Of a DNA stretch of 9,686 bases, positions 1 through 8,000 are shown piece by piece. The notes beneath the pieces were generated by a model. It worked only from the letters and a program-made list of their open reading frames with translations. It made no database searches and was not told where the DNA came from. The position numbers and the translations under genes are program-made. Source of the DNA: Desulfobacteraceae bacterium (GTDB taxonomy: Bacteria > Desulfobacterota > Desulfobacteria > Desulfobacterales > UBA11574); assembly GCA_029857875.1 (NCBI GenBank), contig JAOUGB010000053.1, forward strand, positions 1 through 9,686, given 5' to 3'. Position 1 is the first letter of the stretch; each line of letters opens with the position of its first letter.

Positions 1-1
1 T

Positions 2-1339
2 CCTGCGATGATGAAGGTCTCGGGAGATTTCAGAAAAATTGCTCTCATCGTAATTTTGCTGAGGGCAGGTTTTGAACTTCGTCGCGATGCTTTGAACCGG
101 GTGGGACGTGCAGCGGTAACCATGAGTGCGATTCCGGCTGTTTTCGAAATTGTCGGTGTTGTGCTCGTGGCGCCCAAACTGCTCCATATTACCTACCTCG
201 AAGCCACTATTTTGGGTTGCATATTGGGCGCGGTCTCTCCGGCGGTTGTGGTTCCCCTGATGATCGATTTTATGGATCGGGGAAGGGGAGCCAAAAAGGG
301 AATACCCACCCTGGTTCTTGGGGCCTCTTCACTGGACGATGTTTTTGTCATTGTTCTTTTTACCGTGTTCCTTGGAATGTACGGTGGGGAACAGACCCAT
401 ATTCTATGGAAGCTTTCTGAAATACCCATATCCATTGTTTTGGGGATTATCGTCGGACTCATTCCGGGATATTTTTTGTATCGCCTTTTTACAAAGTACG
501 ACTGGCGCCCCCCAAAACGCACCATGATGGTCATGGGTGCCGCCATCTTGCTGACATGGTTCGAATCGGTTTTAGAGGGGCATGTGCCCGTGGCAAGTCT
601 GTTGGGCGTGATGGCCATCGGTTTTATTATTCTTGAAAAATCAGAACCGATTGCGCATCTTATTTCTCAGAAACTCAAAAAACTCTGGATTTTTGCGGAA
701 CTTTTGCTTTTTGTTCTGGTTGGGGCTCAGGTCAACATCCATGTGGCGTGGAAAGCCGGGTTTGCCGGGGCAATCGTTATCTTTGTGGGGCTTGTATTCA
801 GAAGTGTCGGCACCTATGTGTCTTTGTTTGGAACGCCTTTTGACTGGAAGGAAAAGCTTTTTTGCGTGGTAGCATATATACCGAAAGCCACCGTCCAGGC
901 TGCCATTGGTGCGGTTCCCCTTGCCGCCGGTGTGGCCGCCGGTGAGGTAATTCTCGCTGTTGCAGTGCTGTCGATCCTTATCACCGCTCCTCTGGGCGCC
1001 ATCGGTATTATGATTTTCGGAGAAAAGATTCTGGACTATGGGGAACAATCACCCTATAGATTTAAGGAACTCAGGCAAAAGCTGGCGCTTCCCCATGTGG
1101 GTGAACGGGTCAGGAGCAAGGTGTCCGGCACCGTCTGGAAAGTCATCGAGCAAAAAGAAGTGTGGCTGAAGGATGCTGCAAAACCGGGCAGTTCTCAGAA
1201 CCTACTACCAGCCATTTACCTGCGGTACTGGAAAGAAAGCGAGAATACAGGGGCGGGAAAAGGTAAAACATTGTCGCATCATTACACACAGAAAGATCCG
1301 TCCTTTGATGAGCACTGGGAAATTCTGTATGACTGGTAA
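2..1339 (+). CDS. Cation:proton antiporter (NhaP/CPA-type), 5'-truncated by window edge
   Basis: Integral inner-membrane Na+(K+)/H+ antiporter of the CPA superfamily, exchanging a monovalent cation for protons. The frame is open to the left edge. The first ATG at 8 is unlikely to be the true start, because the motif ALIVILLRAGFEL at residues 12-24 (counted from that ATG) normally follows one or two earlier helices, so perhaps 50-70 residues lie outside the window. About ten hydrophobic segments run from residue 9 to 340. Residues 70-83 (GCILGAVSPAVVVP) look like the unwound-helix region of the family. S107-S108-L109-D110-D111 carries the paired acidic residues expected at the ion-binding site. 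After residue ~345 comes a hydrophilic, probably cytosolic tail of ~100 residues rich in Lys and Glu. No terminator hairpin is evident after the TAA. Family is secure; the ion transported cannot be told from sequence. Confidence 0.9.
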   Translation, partial: PAMMKVSGDFRKIALIVILLRAGFELRRDALNRVGRAAVTMSAIPAVFEIVGVVLVAPKLLHITYLEATILGCILGAVSPAVVVPLMIDFMDRGRGAKKGIPTLVLGASSLDDVFVIVLFTVFLGMYGGEQTHILWKLSEIPISIVLGIIVGLIPGYFLYRLFTKYDWRPPKRTMMVMGAAILLTWFESVLEGHVPVASLLGVMAIGFIILEKSEPIAHLISQKLKKLWIFAELLLFVLVGAQVNIHVAWKAGFAGAIVIFVGLVFRSVGTYVSLFGTPFDWKEKLFCVVAYIPKATVQAAIGAVPLAAGVAAGEVILAVAVLSILITAPLGAIGIMIFGEKILDYGEQSPYRFKELRQKLALPHVGERVRSKVSGTVWKVIEQKEVWLKDAAKPGSSQNLLPAIYLRYWKESENTGAGKGKTLSHHYTQKDPSFDEHWEILYDW

Positions 1340-1827
1340 TAAGCGTTGATGTCTACCCTTTTGATATTTAAGCAAAACGAGAAATTTCAGCGGGTCGCTA
1401 ATGCGTTTTTTTCGGCAAGATTCGCCGTAAACCACCCTATGACGATCTAAAATATAATTGTCATAGACCACATAAAATAGCCTACCAAAAAGATTTCCAT
1501 ATCCCTGTTGTTGCCCCATAGCTAGAACCTATCTCAAAAATAAGATTAGGGTTCAGGGCAAGGCGCGAAACGGAGAAAAAGCGGAGCATACACGTAGTAT
1601 GTGAGCATTTTGAACCGTTTCGCAACGCTGCCATGGGCACTTAGATTGTTTTTGAGATAGGTTCTAATAAAAAATACCTCGAAGCTTTGCCGCAGATGGT
1701 CTTGATCGTCCTTGATATCATATTCCGCAACTTTCTTTTCTCTTATAACATTGTGTACGGTCACCTGTTCATGTCTCAGATCATATAATTTTTTTTTGCT
1801 TTTTGTCATTTTTTTAATTGACAACAT
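1340..1827 (-). pseudogene. Decayed minus-strand ORF of unknown function, split by a MITE-like insertion
   Basis: Two stretches on the minus strand read like protein although the plus strand has no gene here. The upstream part (1827 down to 1667) begins MLSIKKMTKSKKKLYDLRHE and reaches LRQSFEVFF. It then runs into the inverted-repeat element at 1523-1666 and stops at 1546, inside the element. Beyond the element (about 1519 down to 1340) the strand reads GNLFGRLFYVVYDNYILDRH and continues through SDPLKFLVLLKYQKG to LLPVI, after which the frame overlaps the antiporter gene and loses sense. Removing the element and one TA copy leaves the halves one base out of frame, so a further frameshift is needed. 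I do not recognise the protein. The inference rests on protein-like composition only; chance open frames are the alternative. Confidence 0.4.
1523..1666. mobile_element. 144-bp inverted-repeat element, MITE-like, TA at both ends
   Basis: The ends are perfect 18-bp inverted repeats: TAGAACCTATCTCAAAAA at 1523-1540 and its exact reverse complement at 1649-1666. Both outermost dinucleotides are TA, as expected if a 140-bp element had duplicated a TA target, which is the habit of IS630/Tc1-mariner-type transposases. Inside are a second inverted pair, GCGAAACGG (1565-1573) with CCGTTTCGC (1615-1623), and a central hairpin CATAC-ACGTA-GTATG (1587-1601), so the element could fold as nested stems. 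It has no room for a transposase and would have to be mobilised in trans. The repeat structure is directly visible; mobility and family are inferred. A large transcribed hairpin or bidirectional terminator is the alternative reading. Confidence 0.75.
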
Positions 1828-1854
1828 ATACCACCAGGTAGTATTTACGCTTTG

Positions 1855-1869
1855 TGCTACAAAGTAGCA
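1855..1869. promoter_or_regulatory. Candidate operator dyad upstream of hdrC
   Basis: TGCTAC-AAA-GTAGCA is a perfect 6-bp dyad with a 3-base centre, 106 bases before the hdrC start. A TTGACA hexamer lies at 1818-1823, but no good -10 hexamer follows at standard spacing, so I do not call a promoter. The dyad could bind a dimeric regulator of the hdrCB operon or be chance. Confidence 0.25.
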
Positions 1870-1974
1870 TATATATCAACTGGATGTGTATTGGGCCTGG
1901 TTTTTCTATCAAACACAATAACAGTGACGAGTTGACCGATATATGGTTATGCTCGACCTTATTTGGAGACCAAC

Positions 1975-2550
1975 ATGATGCATAAAAAAAAATTGACCAA
2001 TGCTATAATCGATTTGAACCAAAGGGATTTAAAGTTTGCAAAAGAAGTTAAGCGCCGCTCAGGTGTGGATTTCAACGCTTGTCTCCACTGCCATACCTGT
2101 GCCGGCGGATGCCAATTCTCTGAAGTTATGGATTACATGCCAAACAGGATCATACGTCTGGTTCAACTCGGTTTAAAACAGGAAGCGCTTACCTGTTCGA
2201 GTATCTGGATTTGTGTTAGCTGTAATACATGTTCGATTCAATGCCCGATGGGAATTGACATATCGGCCGTCACTGATGCCATCTGTCAAATAGCTATAGA
2301 TGAAAAAGCAGATGTGGGCGAACCGGAAATTTTAAAATTTCATGAGGAGGTTTTGAAAACAATTAAACGGTATGGTCGTACCCATAAATTAGAGATTATG
2401 CTTCGATATAAGTTTTACACACATGACTGGTTTAGGGATATGGGCGTTGGCTTAAAGATGCTGGCAAAACACAAACTCGATATCCTGCCGTCTCGTGTCA
2501 ATCACATGATGGATATTAAAAATATTTTCTCACAAAAGAAGGCTGTATGA
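1975..2550 (+). CDS. hdrC: Heterodisulfide reductase subunit C-like ferredoxin protein
   Basis: Small cytosolic iron-sulfur protein that, in Hdr complexes, passes electrons between HdrB and a partner. From ATG 1975 it is 191 residues, about the usual HdrC size. Two CxxCxxCxxxC motifs bind two cubane [4Fe-4S] clusters: CLHCHTCAGGC (C36, C39, C42, C46) and CVSCNTCSIQCP (C80, C83, C86, C90). Between them is an HdrC-like stretch, MPNRIIRLVQLGL. There are no membrane segments. A TTG at 1963 is in frame, but GGAG at 1965-1968 lies 6 bases before ATG 1975, which makes that ATG (or the adjacent ATG 1978) the better start. The stop overlaps the hdrB start (ATGA, 2547-2550), so the two are very likely translationally coupled. 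No hdrA, flavoprotein or hydrogenase gene is seen. The physiological substrate is unknown. Confidence 0.9.
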   Translation: MMHKKKLTNAIIDLNQRDLKFAKEVKRRSGVDFNACLHCHTCAGGCQFSEVMDYMPNRIIRLVQLGLKQEALTCSSIWICVSCNTCSIQCPMGIDISAVTDAICQIAIDEKADVGEPEILKFHEEVLKTIKRYGRTHKLEIMLRYKFYTHDWFRDMGVGLKMLAKHKLDILPSRVNHMMDIKNIFSQKKAV

Positions 2551-3410
2551 TCATGCATAGAATAAAGTCATTCGATATATCTTATTACCCCGGCTGTTCA
2601 ATGGCAACCACGGCTCAAGAAAGCAATCTTTCTTTACTCGAAATGTTTAATAAAATCGGATTCAACTTAATTGAATTGGAGGATTGGAACTGTTGCGGCA
2701 GTACCTCGGCCCATAGTATCGATTCCGAGCTGGCGCTTGATCTTGCCGTTCGCAACCTATTTTTGGCACCACCGGATCGTCCGCTTCTGGTGGCCTGTCC
2801 GAATTGTATCCTGCGGCTGCGTTATGCTCATTTGGTACTAAAAAAGAACGAGCTGAAACGTCGCAAATACGAAAACGAATGGGGCACATCCTATAATACG
2901 GACCTCAATATTCTCCATTTCTTTGATCTGCTTGAAAACATCAACTTGTTACATTTTTCCGATAAAGGCATTAAAAAACTTCAAGGGCTTCGGTTTGTAT
3001 CTTATTATGGCTGTATGTTGTCGCGACCCAACGCTCTTCAATATGAAAAGGACTATTACGGCCTCATGGAAAAAATTCTTCGCTCACTGGGGGGAGAAGC
3101 CTTATCATGGCCCTTTAAGTCCCGATGTTGTGGTACTTTTCTTTCCGTGGCAAAGCCGGATATTATCACGCCGATCGTCAACAAAATCATCCAGGGCGCT
3201 ATGGATGCCGGGGCAGACTGTATTGTAACTGCATGCGCCATGTGTCATCTGAATTTGGAGGTACGCTGCAGCCTGAAAAACCCGGTTCCCACCATACATT
3301 TTTCGGAGCTCCTTTCTTTGGCTTTGGGAGACAGCAAATACGAAAGCTGGTTTCCGCGTCACTTGGTGGATCCGAGGCCGATGTTGAAAAGCAAAGGATT
3401 GATCCGATAA
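2547..3410 (+). CDS. hdrB: Heterodisulfide reductase subunit B-like, two CCG domains
   Basis: CCG-domain protein of 287 residues, the standard HdrB length. HdrB carries the active site for disulfide reduction in methanogens, using noncubane iron-sulfur clusters. Both cysteine-rich motifs are complete: C17-X31-C49C50-X33-C84xxC87, and C156-X37-C194C195-X34-C230xxC233, each with the expected YYPGC/YYGC, CCG and CxxC parts. An AAGAAGG ribosome site at 2536-2542 lies 4 bases before ATG 2547; a second ATG at 2553 would give 10 bases and is equally possible. The gene overlaps hdrC by 4 bp. In sulfate reducers HdrBC-type pairs without HdrA are often proposed to handle electrons from thiol/disulfide or menaquinone-linked partners, but which one applies cannot be read here. 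Glycolate oxidase GlcF and succinate dehydrogenase SdhE relatives share CCG domains, but GlcF is longer and fused to ferredoxin motifs. Confidence 0.9.
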   Translation: MIMHRIKSFDISYYPGCSMATTAQESNLSLLEMFNKIGFNLIELEDWNCCGSTSAHSIDSELALDLAVRNLFLAPPDRPLLVACPNCILRLRYAHLVLKKNELKRRKYENEWGTSYNTDLNILHFFDLLENINLLHFSDKGIKKLQGLRFVSYYGCMLSRPNALQYEKDYYGLMEKILRSLGGEALSWPFKSRCCGTFLSVAKPDIITPIVNKIIQGAMDAGADCIVTACAMCHLNLEVRCSLKNPVPTIHFSELLSLALGDSKYESWFPRHLVDPRPMLKSKGLIR

Positions 3411-3815
3411 GCATAGCCCTATTTATTATTGTATTGGTTCATAAGTTTTCAGCAAACTTGAAAATATCTCCTTATCTGTCCGCTTGAGAGTTCTTTTTTT
3501 ACCCCTCTAAAACGGGAATGACGCTTTGCTTCGCCAAGAATGCTATACCCAAAAAGCCCAAAATGGCTTCGATCGGAATCTCGGCCACTTATTTCTTGCC
3601 TTGAAACGTAGTGCTATTTAGAAAAAGACTTCTAACTACCTGATCAGACCAATTACTAAGAAACCTGACTTGCCATCCTTTGATTTTTTATCTATATTCA
3701 GATTTAAAGCCGTGATACGATTTTATTCCGTATTAGAAAGAAATAGAGACGCTTCTGTCAGTATATTATTCGCTTTAATTTCAATTGCCTAAAAAGCCTA
3801 ATCAAGGAGAATGTC
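3411..3815. other. 405-bp spacer between hdrB and ridA, no supported gene
   Basis: AT-rich overall with a more GC-balanced patch at about 3510-3600. A weak AT-rich hairpin (TTTTCA 3446-3451, TGAAAA 3459-3464) sits 35 bases after hdrB and could aid termination, though it lacks GC pairs. A 28-codon ORF at 3518-3604 has no ribosome site and is not called. The ridA promoter must lie in the right half, but no hexamer pair stands out. Confidence 0.5.
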
Positions 3816-4199
3816 ATGACGTGCAAAGTGATTCAAACCGACCGGGCGCCGGCTGCCATCGGACCGTATTCCCAGGGGATAACCGTGGCGCCTTTGCTTT
3901 TTGTGAGCGGGCAGCTCGGAATACAACCAGAGACCGGCGAGTTGGTCAGTTCTGATTTTAAGCTTCAGGCCAGGCAGGCACTGGAAAATCTTTTGCAGAT
4001 CGTGTTGGCCGCAGGATATAATTTGAACCATGTTGTTGCCGTGGATGTTTTCGTAACTGATATGAACAATTTTACCGCTTTCAACGCCATTTATGCTGAA
4101 TATTTTTCAGAGCATCGGCCGGCAAGGGCGGTGGTGGAGGTCAGCCGGCTGCCCAAAGATGCATGTGTTGAGATTAAGTGTATTGCCTGCCATCCTTAA
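3816..4199 (+). CDS. ridA: RidA/YjgF family 2-iminobutanoate/2-iminopropanoate deaminase
   Basis: Soluble trimeric enzyme of the RidA family that hydrolyses reactive enamine/imine intermediates released by PLP enzymes to ketoacids and ammonia, protecting other PLP enzymes. The 127 residues match the family length. Visible family parts: AIGPYSQG (14-21), FVSGQLGI (29-36), and the C-terminal signature RPARAVVEVSRLPKDACVEI, holding Arg104 and Glu119, which correspond to the substrate-binding Arg105 and Glu120 of E. coli RidA. An AAGGAG ribosome site at 3804-3809 is 6 bases before the ATG, which excludes the nearby out-of-frame ATG at 3811. It is monocistronic by position, converging on the prolyl-tRNA deacylase gene across a palindromic repeat. 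Retained Arg argues for true deaminase activity rather than a divergent Rid paralogue. Confidence 0.93.
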   Translation: MTCKVIQTDRAPAAIGPYSQGITVAPLLFVSGQLGIQPETGELVSSDFKLQARQALENLLQIVLAAGYNLNHVVAVDVFVTDMNNFTAFNAIYAEYFSEHRPARAVVEVSRLPKDACVEIKCIACHP

Positions 4200-4212
4200 C
4201 CCGGACAAGCCG

Positions 4213-4345
4213 GAAAAGTTACAAGTGATCTAAAGTTTTAAGTGAGCTAAAGTTAAGGAATTCTATCAATTATATAAAATCATCGGAGCGAAGCGACACC
4301 ATAACTTTAGGCACTTTAGCTCACTTTAGGCACTTCAAACTTTTT
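4213..4345. repeat. Palindromic intergenic repeat built of AAAGTG-type units
   Basis: AAGTGAGCTAAAGT at 4240-4253 pairs perfectly with ACTTTAGCTCACTT at 4313-4326, and the pairing extends imperfectly outward to about 4213 and 4345. Each arm is itself made of short repeats: the left arm holds two near copies of AAGTGATCTAAAGTTTT, and the right arm, read on the other strand, is a run of 9-10-base units AAAGTGCCT / AAAGTGAGCT. The centre contains GGAGCGAAGCGAC. The element fills the gap between two convergent genes, and TTTTT follows the right arm at 4341-4345, so it may serve as a bidirectional terminator. I expect it to recur as a dispersed family in the genome, but this cannot be checked here. 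Confidence 0.75.
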
Positions 4346-4373
4346 GACTTCAGCTCATACGGGCTAGTGTCCA

Positions 4374-4399
4374 CATAAAAATATGTCATCATATTTATG
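4374..4399 (-). terminator. AT-rich hairpin downstream of the prolyl-tRNA deacylase gene
   Basis: CATAAAAATATG (4374-4385), loop TCAT, CATATTTATG (4390-4399) forms a stem with a two-base bulge just 19 bases beyond the minus-strand stop. It is AT-rich and has no clear U tract, so function as a terminator is only a suggestion. Confidence 0.25.
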
Positions 4400-4417
4400 A
4401 ATTAGAGTACTAAGTTG

Positions 4418-4906
4418 CTACAATCCGGGAACATCAAGTATTTGAGCGTCGTGTCCGGTCGTATCCAAAAATTGTTTAACATTGTCCCTTGAAATAACCA
4501 AGGTGCTGGTATTGACAAGGGGATGGAACTGAAAAGCATCCGATTTCCATAGAGCGCTGTCTATGATGAGTTCGACAGCCTTACCGATATCGTTGACAAC
4601 GGCAAAAAGGGAGACCGAACCGGGATCCACACCCAGGTGTTTCTTCAAACGATCCGGCGAGCCAAAACGTAATCTGCTGCTGTTCAATAAATCCGGCAAT
4701 GCTTTCAGGTTGACCCGTTTCTCACCTTTTACAATAACCAGAAAATGCCTTGAGCCTTTTGCATCGCGCAAAAAAAGACTTTTTGTTTTTGCTGCCTCGA
4801 GGGCGGGAACAAGGCGAATGACATCTTCAACGGTATAAACCGGGGGATGATCATGGCGTTCATATTTGATTTGATGGTCGTCTAAAAATTTATAAATGTC
4901 GGTCAT
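4418..4906 (-). CDS. prdX: YbaK/ProX-type prolyl-tRNA editing deacylase
   Basis: Free-standing trans-editing enzyme that hydrolyses wrongly charged aminoacyl-tRNA-Pro (typically Ala-tRNA-Pro), protecting proline codons from mistranslation. The 162 residues form a single YbaK/EbsC domain. Family marks: HDHPPVYTVEDV near the N-terminus (18-29), AAKTKSLFLRD with the conserved Lys42, VNLKALPDLL, LGVDPGSVSLFAVVND (91-106), and FHPLVNTSTLVI (127-138) near the C-terminus. The overall arrangement fits the PrdX/ProXp-ala branch better than YbaK, which edits Cys-tRNA-Pro. On the minus strand, GGAGAAGGAG lies about 10 bases before the ATG. A short dyad CCTGG-GAAAT-CCAGG (4925-4939) adjoins this ribosome site and could influence translation. 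The gene is divergent from putA, a neighbour that also concerns proline; substrate choice between Ala and Cys is inferred. Confidence 0.88.
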   Translation of the reverse strand: MTDIYKFLDDHQIKYERHDHPPVYTVEDVIRLVPALEAAKTKSLFLRDAKGSRHFLVIVKGEKRVNLKALPDLLNSSRLRFGSPDRLKKHLGVDPGSVSLFAVVNDIGKAVELIIDSALWKSDAFQFHPLVNTSTLVISRDNVKQFLDTTGHDAQILDVPGL

Positions 4907-5022
4907 GTCACTTTGACTCCTTCTCCTGGGAAATCCAGGTTAAATTGATGGCACTCAATTATAAGTTCAACACATGCCTGTCAAGAATATGTTTTAAGTC
5001 GGTCACAAGGGGATAAAATTCC
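4907..5022. promoter_or_regulatory. Divergent promoter region between deacylase and putA
   Basis: This 116-bp gap must carry both promoters, but I see no convincing -35/-10 pair. TGGCAC at 4949-4954 resembles the -24 half of a sigma-54 site, but no GC follows at the -12 position. The putA ribosome site is AAGGGG at 5007-5012. Confidence 0.4.
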
Positions 5023-8000
5023 ATGGATCACCAACATGATGAGACAATTATAAATGAAGCCATTGATCTTGCTAAGGCCTGGCAAAACCGGGCCAATGAA
5101 TTGTTAACTTCGGAAGAAAAAGGGATTGCCGACCAGATGAAGCGTCTATTGACACATCCCATGGACAAGGTCATTCTCACCAAAATGATCGATCAAAGCT
5201 TCAGGTCCCACAACCCCGGTCGTGTTGCAGATCAGATCAACAGCCTGCTAAGAAAATATGGGGTGCCGGATTTTTTTTCATCCGTGGACAAACTGCTGGT
5301 ACAAATGTTTCTCGGCTTGGGTCGTTACATTCCCAACATTTCAGTGCCGAAAGTCATTGAAAAAATGCGCCATGACAGCAGCCGCGCCATTATTCCGGGC
5401 GAAGCCGACGAGTTGTATGCCCATTTGCAGAAGCGAAAAAAACAGGGCGTTCAGATGAACATCAATCATTTGGGAGAAGCCCTCCTGGGTGAGACAGAAA
5501 CCCTTAAGCGTCTGAATACATATATCAGCGATTTGAAAGATTCTGAGATTGAATGCATTTCTATAAAAATTTCTACTATCTACTCCCAAATCGAACCATT
5601 GGCATTTGAGCATACGGTCCAAATCTTAAAAGAACGGCTTTTTCTGCTATACGCGACTGCCAGAGACAATTTTTATCGTCAAAACAACGGGACAATGGTT
5701 CAGAAACTGATAACCCTTGATATGGAAGAATACCGGGATCTGGAAATTACCGTTGCCGCGTTTAAGCAAACCCTGGAGCAGGATGCATTTAAAAATTATA
5801 CGGCGGGTATTGCATTGCAGGCCTATTTGCCGGATTCATATGCCGTACAGCAATCGCTGACGGCCTGGGCCAAAGCGCGGGTGGCAAATGGTGGCGCTCC
5901 CATCAGAATTCGCATCGTCAAAGGCGCCAACATGGAGATGGAAAAACTGGAATCAGCGATGCGCAATTGGCCTTTGGCGCCATATGACAATAAACTCGAT
6001 GTAGATGCCAATTATAAAAAAATGATCGATTACGGCATGGCGCCGGAAAATATCCATGCCGTTCGTTTGGGTATTGCGTCCCACAATCTGTTTGAGCTGG
6101 CGTATGCGTATCGACTGGCTATGCAAAATAACGTTGCCGATTATTTTTCATTTGAAATGCTGGAGGGAATGGCCGATCACATACGCCGGGCCATTCAGGA
6201 AATACCCGGCGATATCATGCTTTACGCACCGGTTGCCACGAAAGATCAGTTCATTAATGCTATTGCCTATCTGATCCGGCGACTGGATGAAAATACAGAA
6301 GCGGAAAATTTTTTACGGTATTCGTTTAATCTCAAAACAGATTCCAAGGAATGGGAGTTTTTGAAAAAACAATTTGTTGCTTCCTGTGAGCATAAAGATC
6401 GGGTACGCCATACGCCGAACCGGACTCAAAACCGGCTTCAAGGTTCGATCCCCGAGAAAATGGGGACGTTTTATGAAAACGAATTCAATAACGAGCCGGA
6501 TACGGACTGGTCTCTGGCTTCAAATCGTTCATGGGCCGAAGCTATCCAAAAGAAATGGTTTAAACATGAATCAGATAAACCCATTCACATACCTTTGGTA
6601 AAGGCAGGGGGCGACATCTTTAAAGACCGGCCGATGAGATCGTGCATGGATCATTCCCGGTTGCCGGAAGAAATCTGTGTGGCGTCCTATGTTGAGGCAG
6701 TTGATACAGATGTGGACCATGCTTTGGCTACGGCCAGGGACGATCCGGATGGGTGGCGCTACAAAAACATAGAAAAGCGCCATGAAATCATTAGCCGGGT
6801 GGCCGTGGAACTTCGCAAGGCCAGGGGAGATCTTATCGGTGCTGCTGTCGCCGAAACCGGAAAGATTTTTTCGGAAGCCGACGTTGAAGTTTCGGAGGCC
6901 GTTGATTTTGCCGAATACTATCCGTTCTCTGCCAGGGCCTTTTCTGATTTGAAAAACGTCCAAACCCGCGGCAAGGGAGTGGGGCTGGTCATTTCCCCAT
7001 GGAATTTTCCCATTGCCATCCCCTGTGGCGGGATCATAGCATCTCTAGCTGCCGGCAACACGGTGATATTCAAACCATCATCTGCTGCGGTCCTTACGGC
7101 GTGGCAGTTGTGTCAATGTTTTTGGAACGGCGGCGTTTCCAAAAATGTTTTGCAGTTCCTTCCTTGTTCCGGTTCGACAACCGGTGCAAAACTTGCCCAA
7201 CATCCGGATGTGGATTTCATTATTATGACCGGCGGTACGGATACCGGGATGACCCTTTTAAAACAAAGACCTTCTGTTTTTTTGACGGCTGAAACCGGAG
7301 GCAAAAACGCAACCATCGTCACTGCCATGGCTGATAGAGCCCAGGCCATCAAACATGTGCTTCAGTCGGCCTTTAGCAACTGCGGTCAAAAATGCAGTGC
7401 CACCTCATTGCTGATTTTGGAAAAAGAAGTCTATGAGGATAAAGCCTTCAAACAGCAGTTGATTGATGCTGCCGGCAGTATTGCCGTCGGTTCTTGCTGG
7501 AATTTTGAAAACAAAATGGGGCCATTGATTCAACCCCCAAAGGGAGACCTGAAGCGTGCCTTGACCCAACTCGAACCAGGTGAATCCTGGGCGCTTGCAC
7601 CCAAAAATGTCTACAACAATCCCCACATGTGGACGCCGGGCATAAAATGGGGGGTGCAGCCTGGAAGTTTCACGCACCTTACCGAGTTTTTCGGACCATT
7701 GTTAGGGGTGATGTGTGCCGAAGATTTGGGGAATGCCATTGAAATGGTCAACCAGACCGGTTACGGATTGACATCGGGATTGGAGAGTCTTGATCGGCGG
7801 GAGCATGATTACTGGAAGAAACGGATCAGAGCGGGAAATCTATACATCAATCGCCAAACCACCGGCGCCATTGTTTTGCGACAGCCTTTTGGCGGTATGG
7901 GAAAATCAGCGCTGGGGGGCGGCATCAAGGCCGGGGGACCCAACTACGTCTTTCAATTTATGGATTTTAAGGATGTTGGGTTTCCATCGGCAGGCGCCAT

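Noticed and set aside
641..1048. 135-codon minus-strand ORF inside the antiporter gene
   Set aside because: It lies wholly antisense to a clear membrane-protein gene and its reading is low-complexity and charged, typical of an antisense shadow.
1963..1977. TTG 1963 as the hdrC start
   Set aside because: The GGAG ribosome site (1965-1968) falls inside the first codons of that version; it fits ATG 1975 instead.
3518..3604. 28-codon plus-strand ORF beginning MTLCFAKNAIPKK
   Set aside because: No ribosome site, very short, and no recognisable similarity.
4945..4965. Sigma-54 promoter for putA from TGGCAC at 4949-4954
   Set aside because: The -12 GC element is missing at the required spacing.
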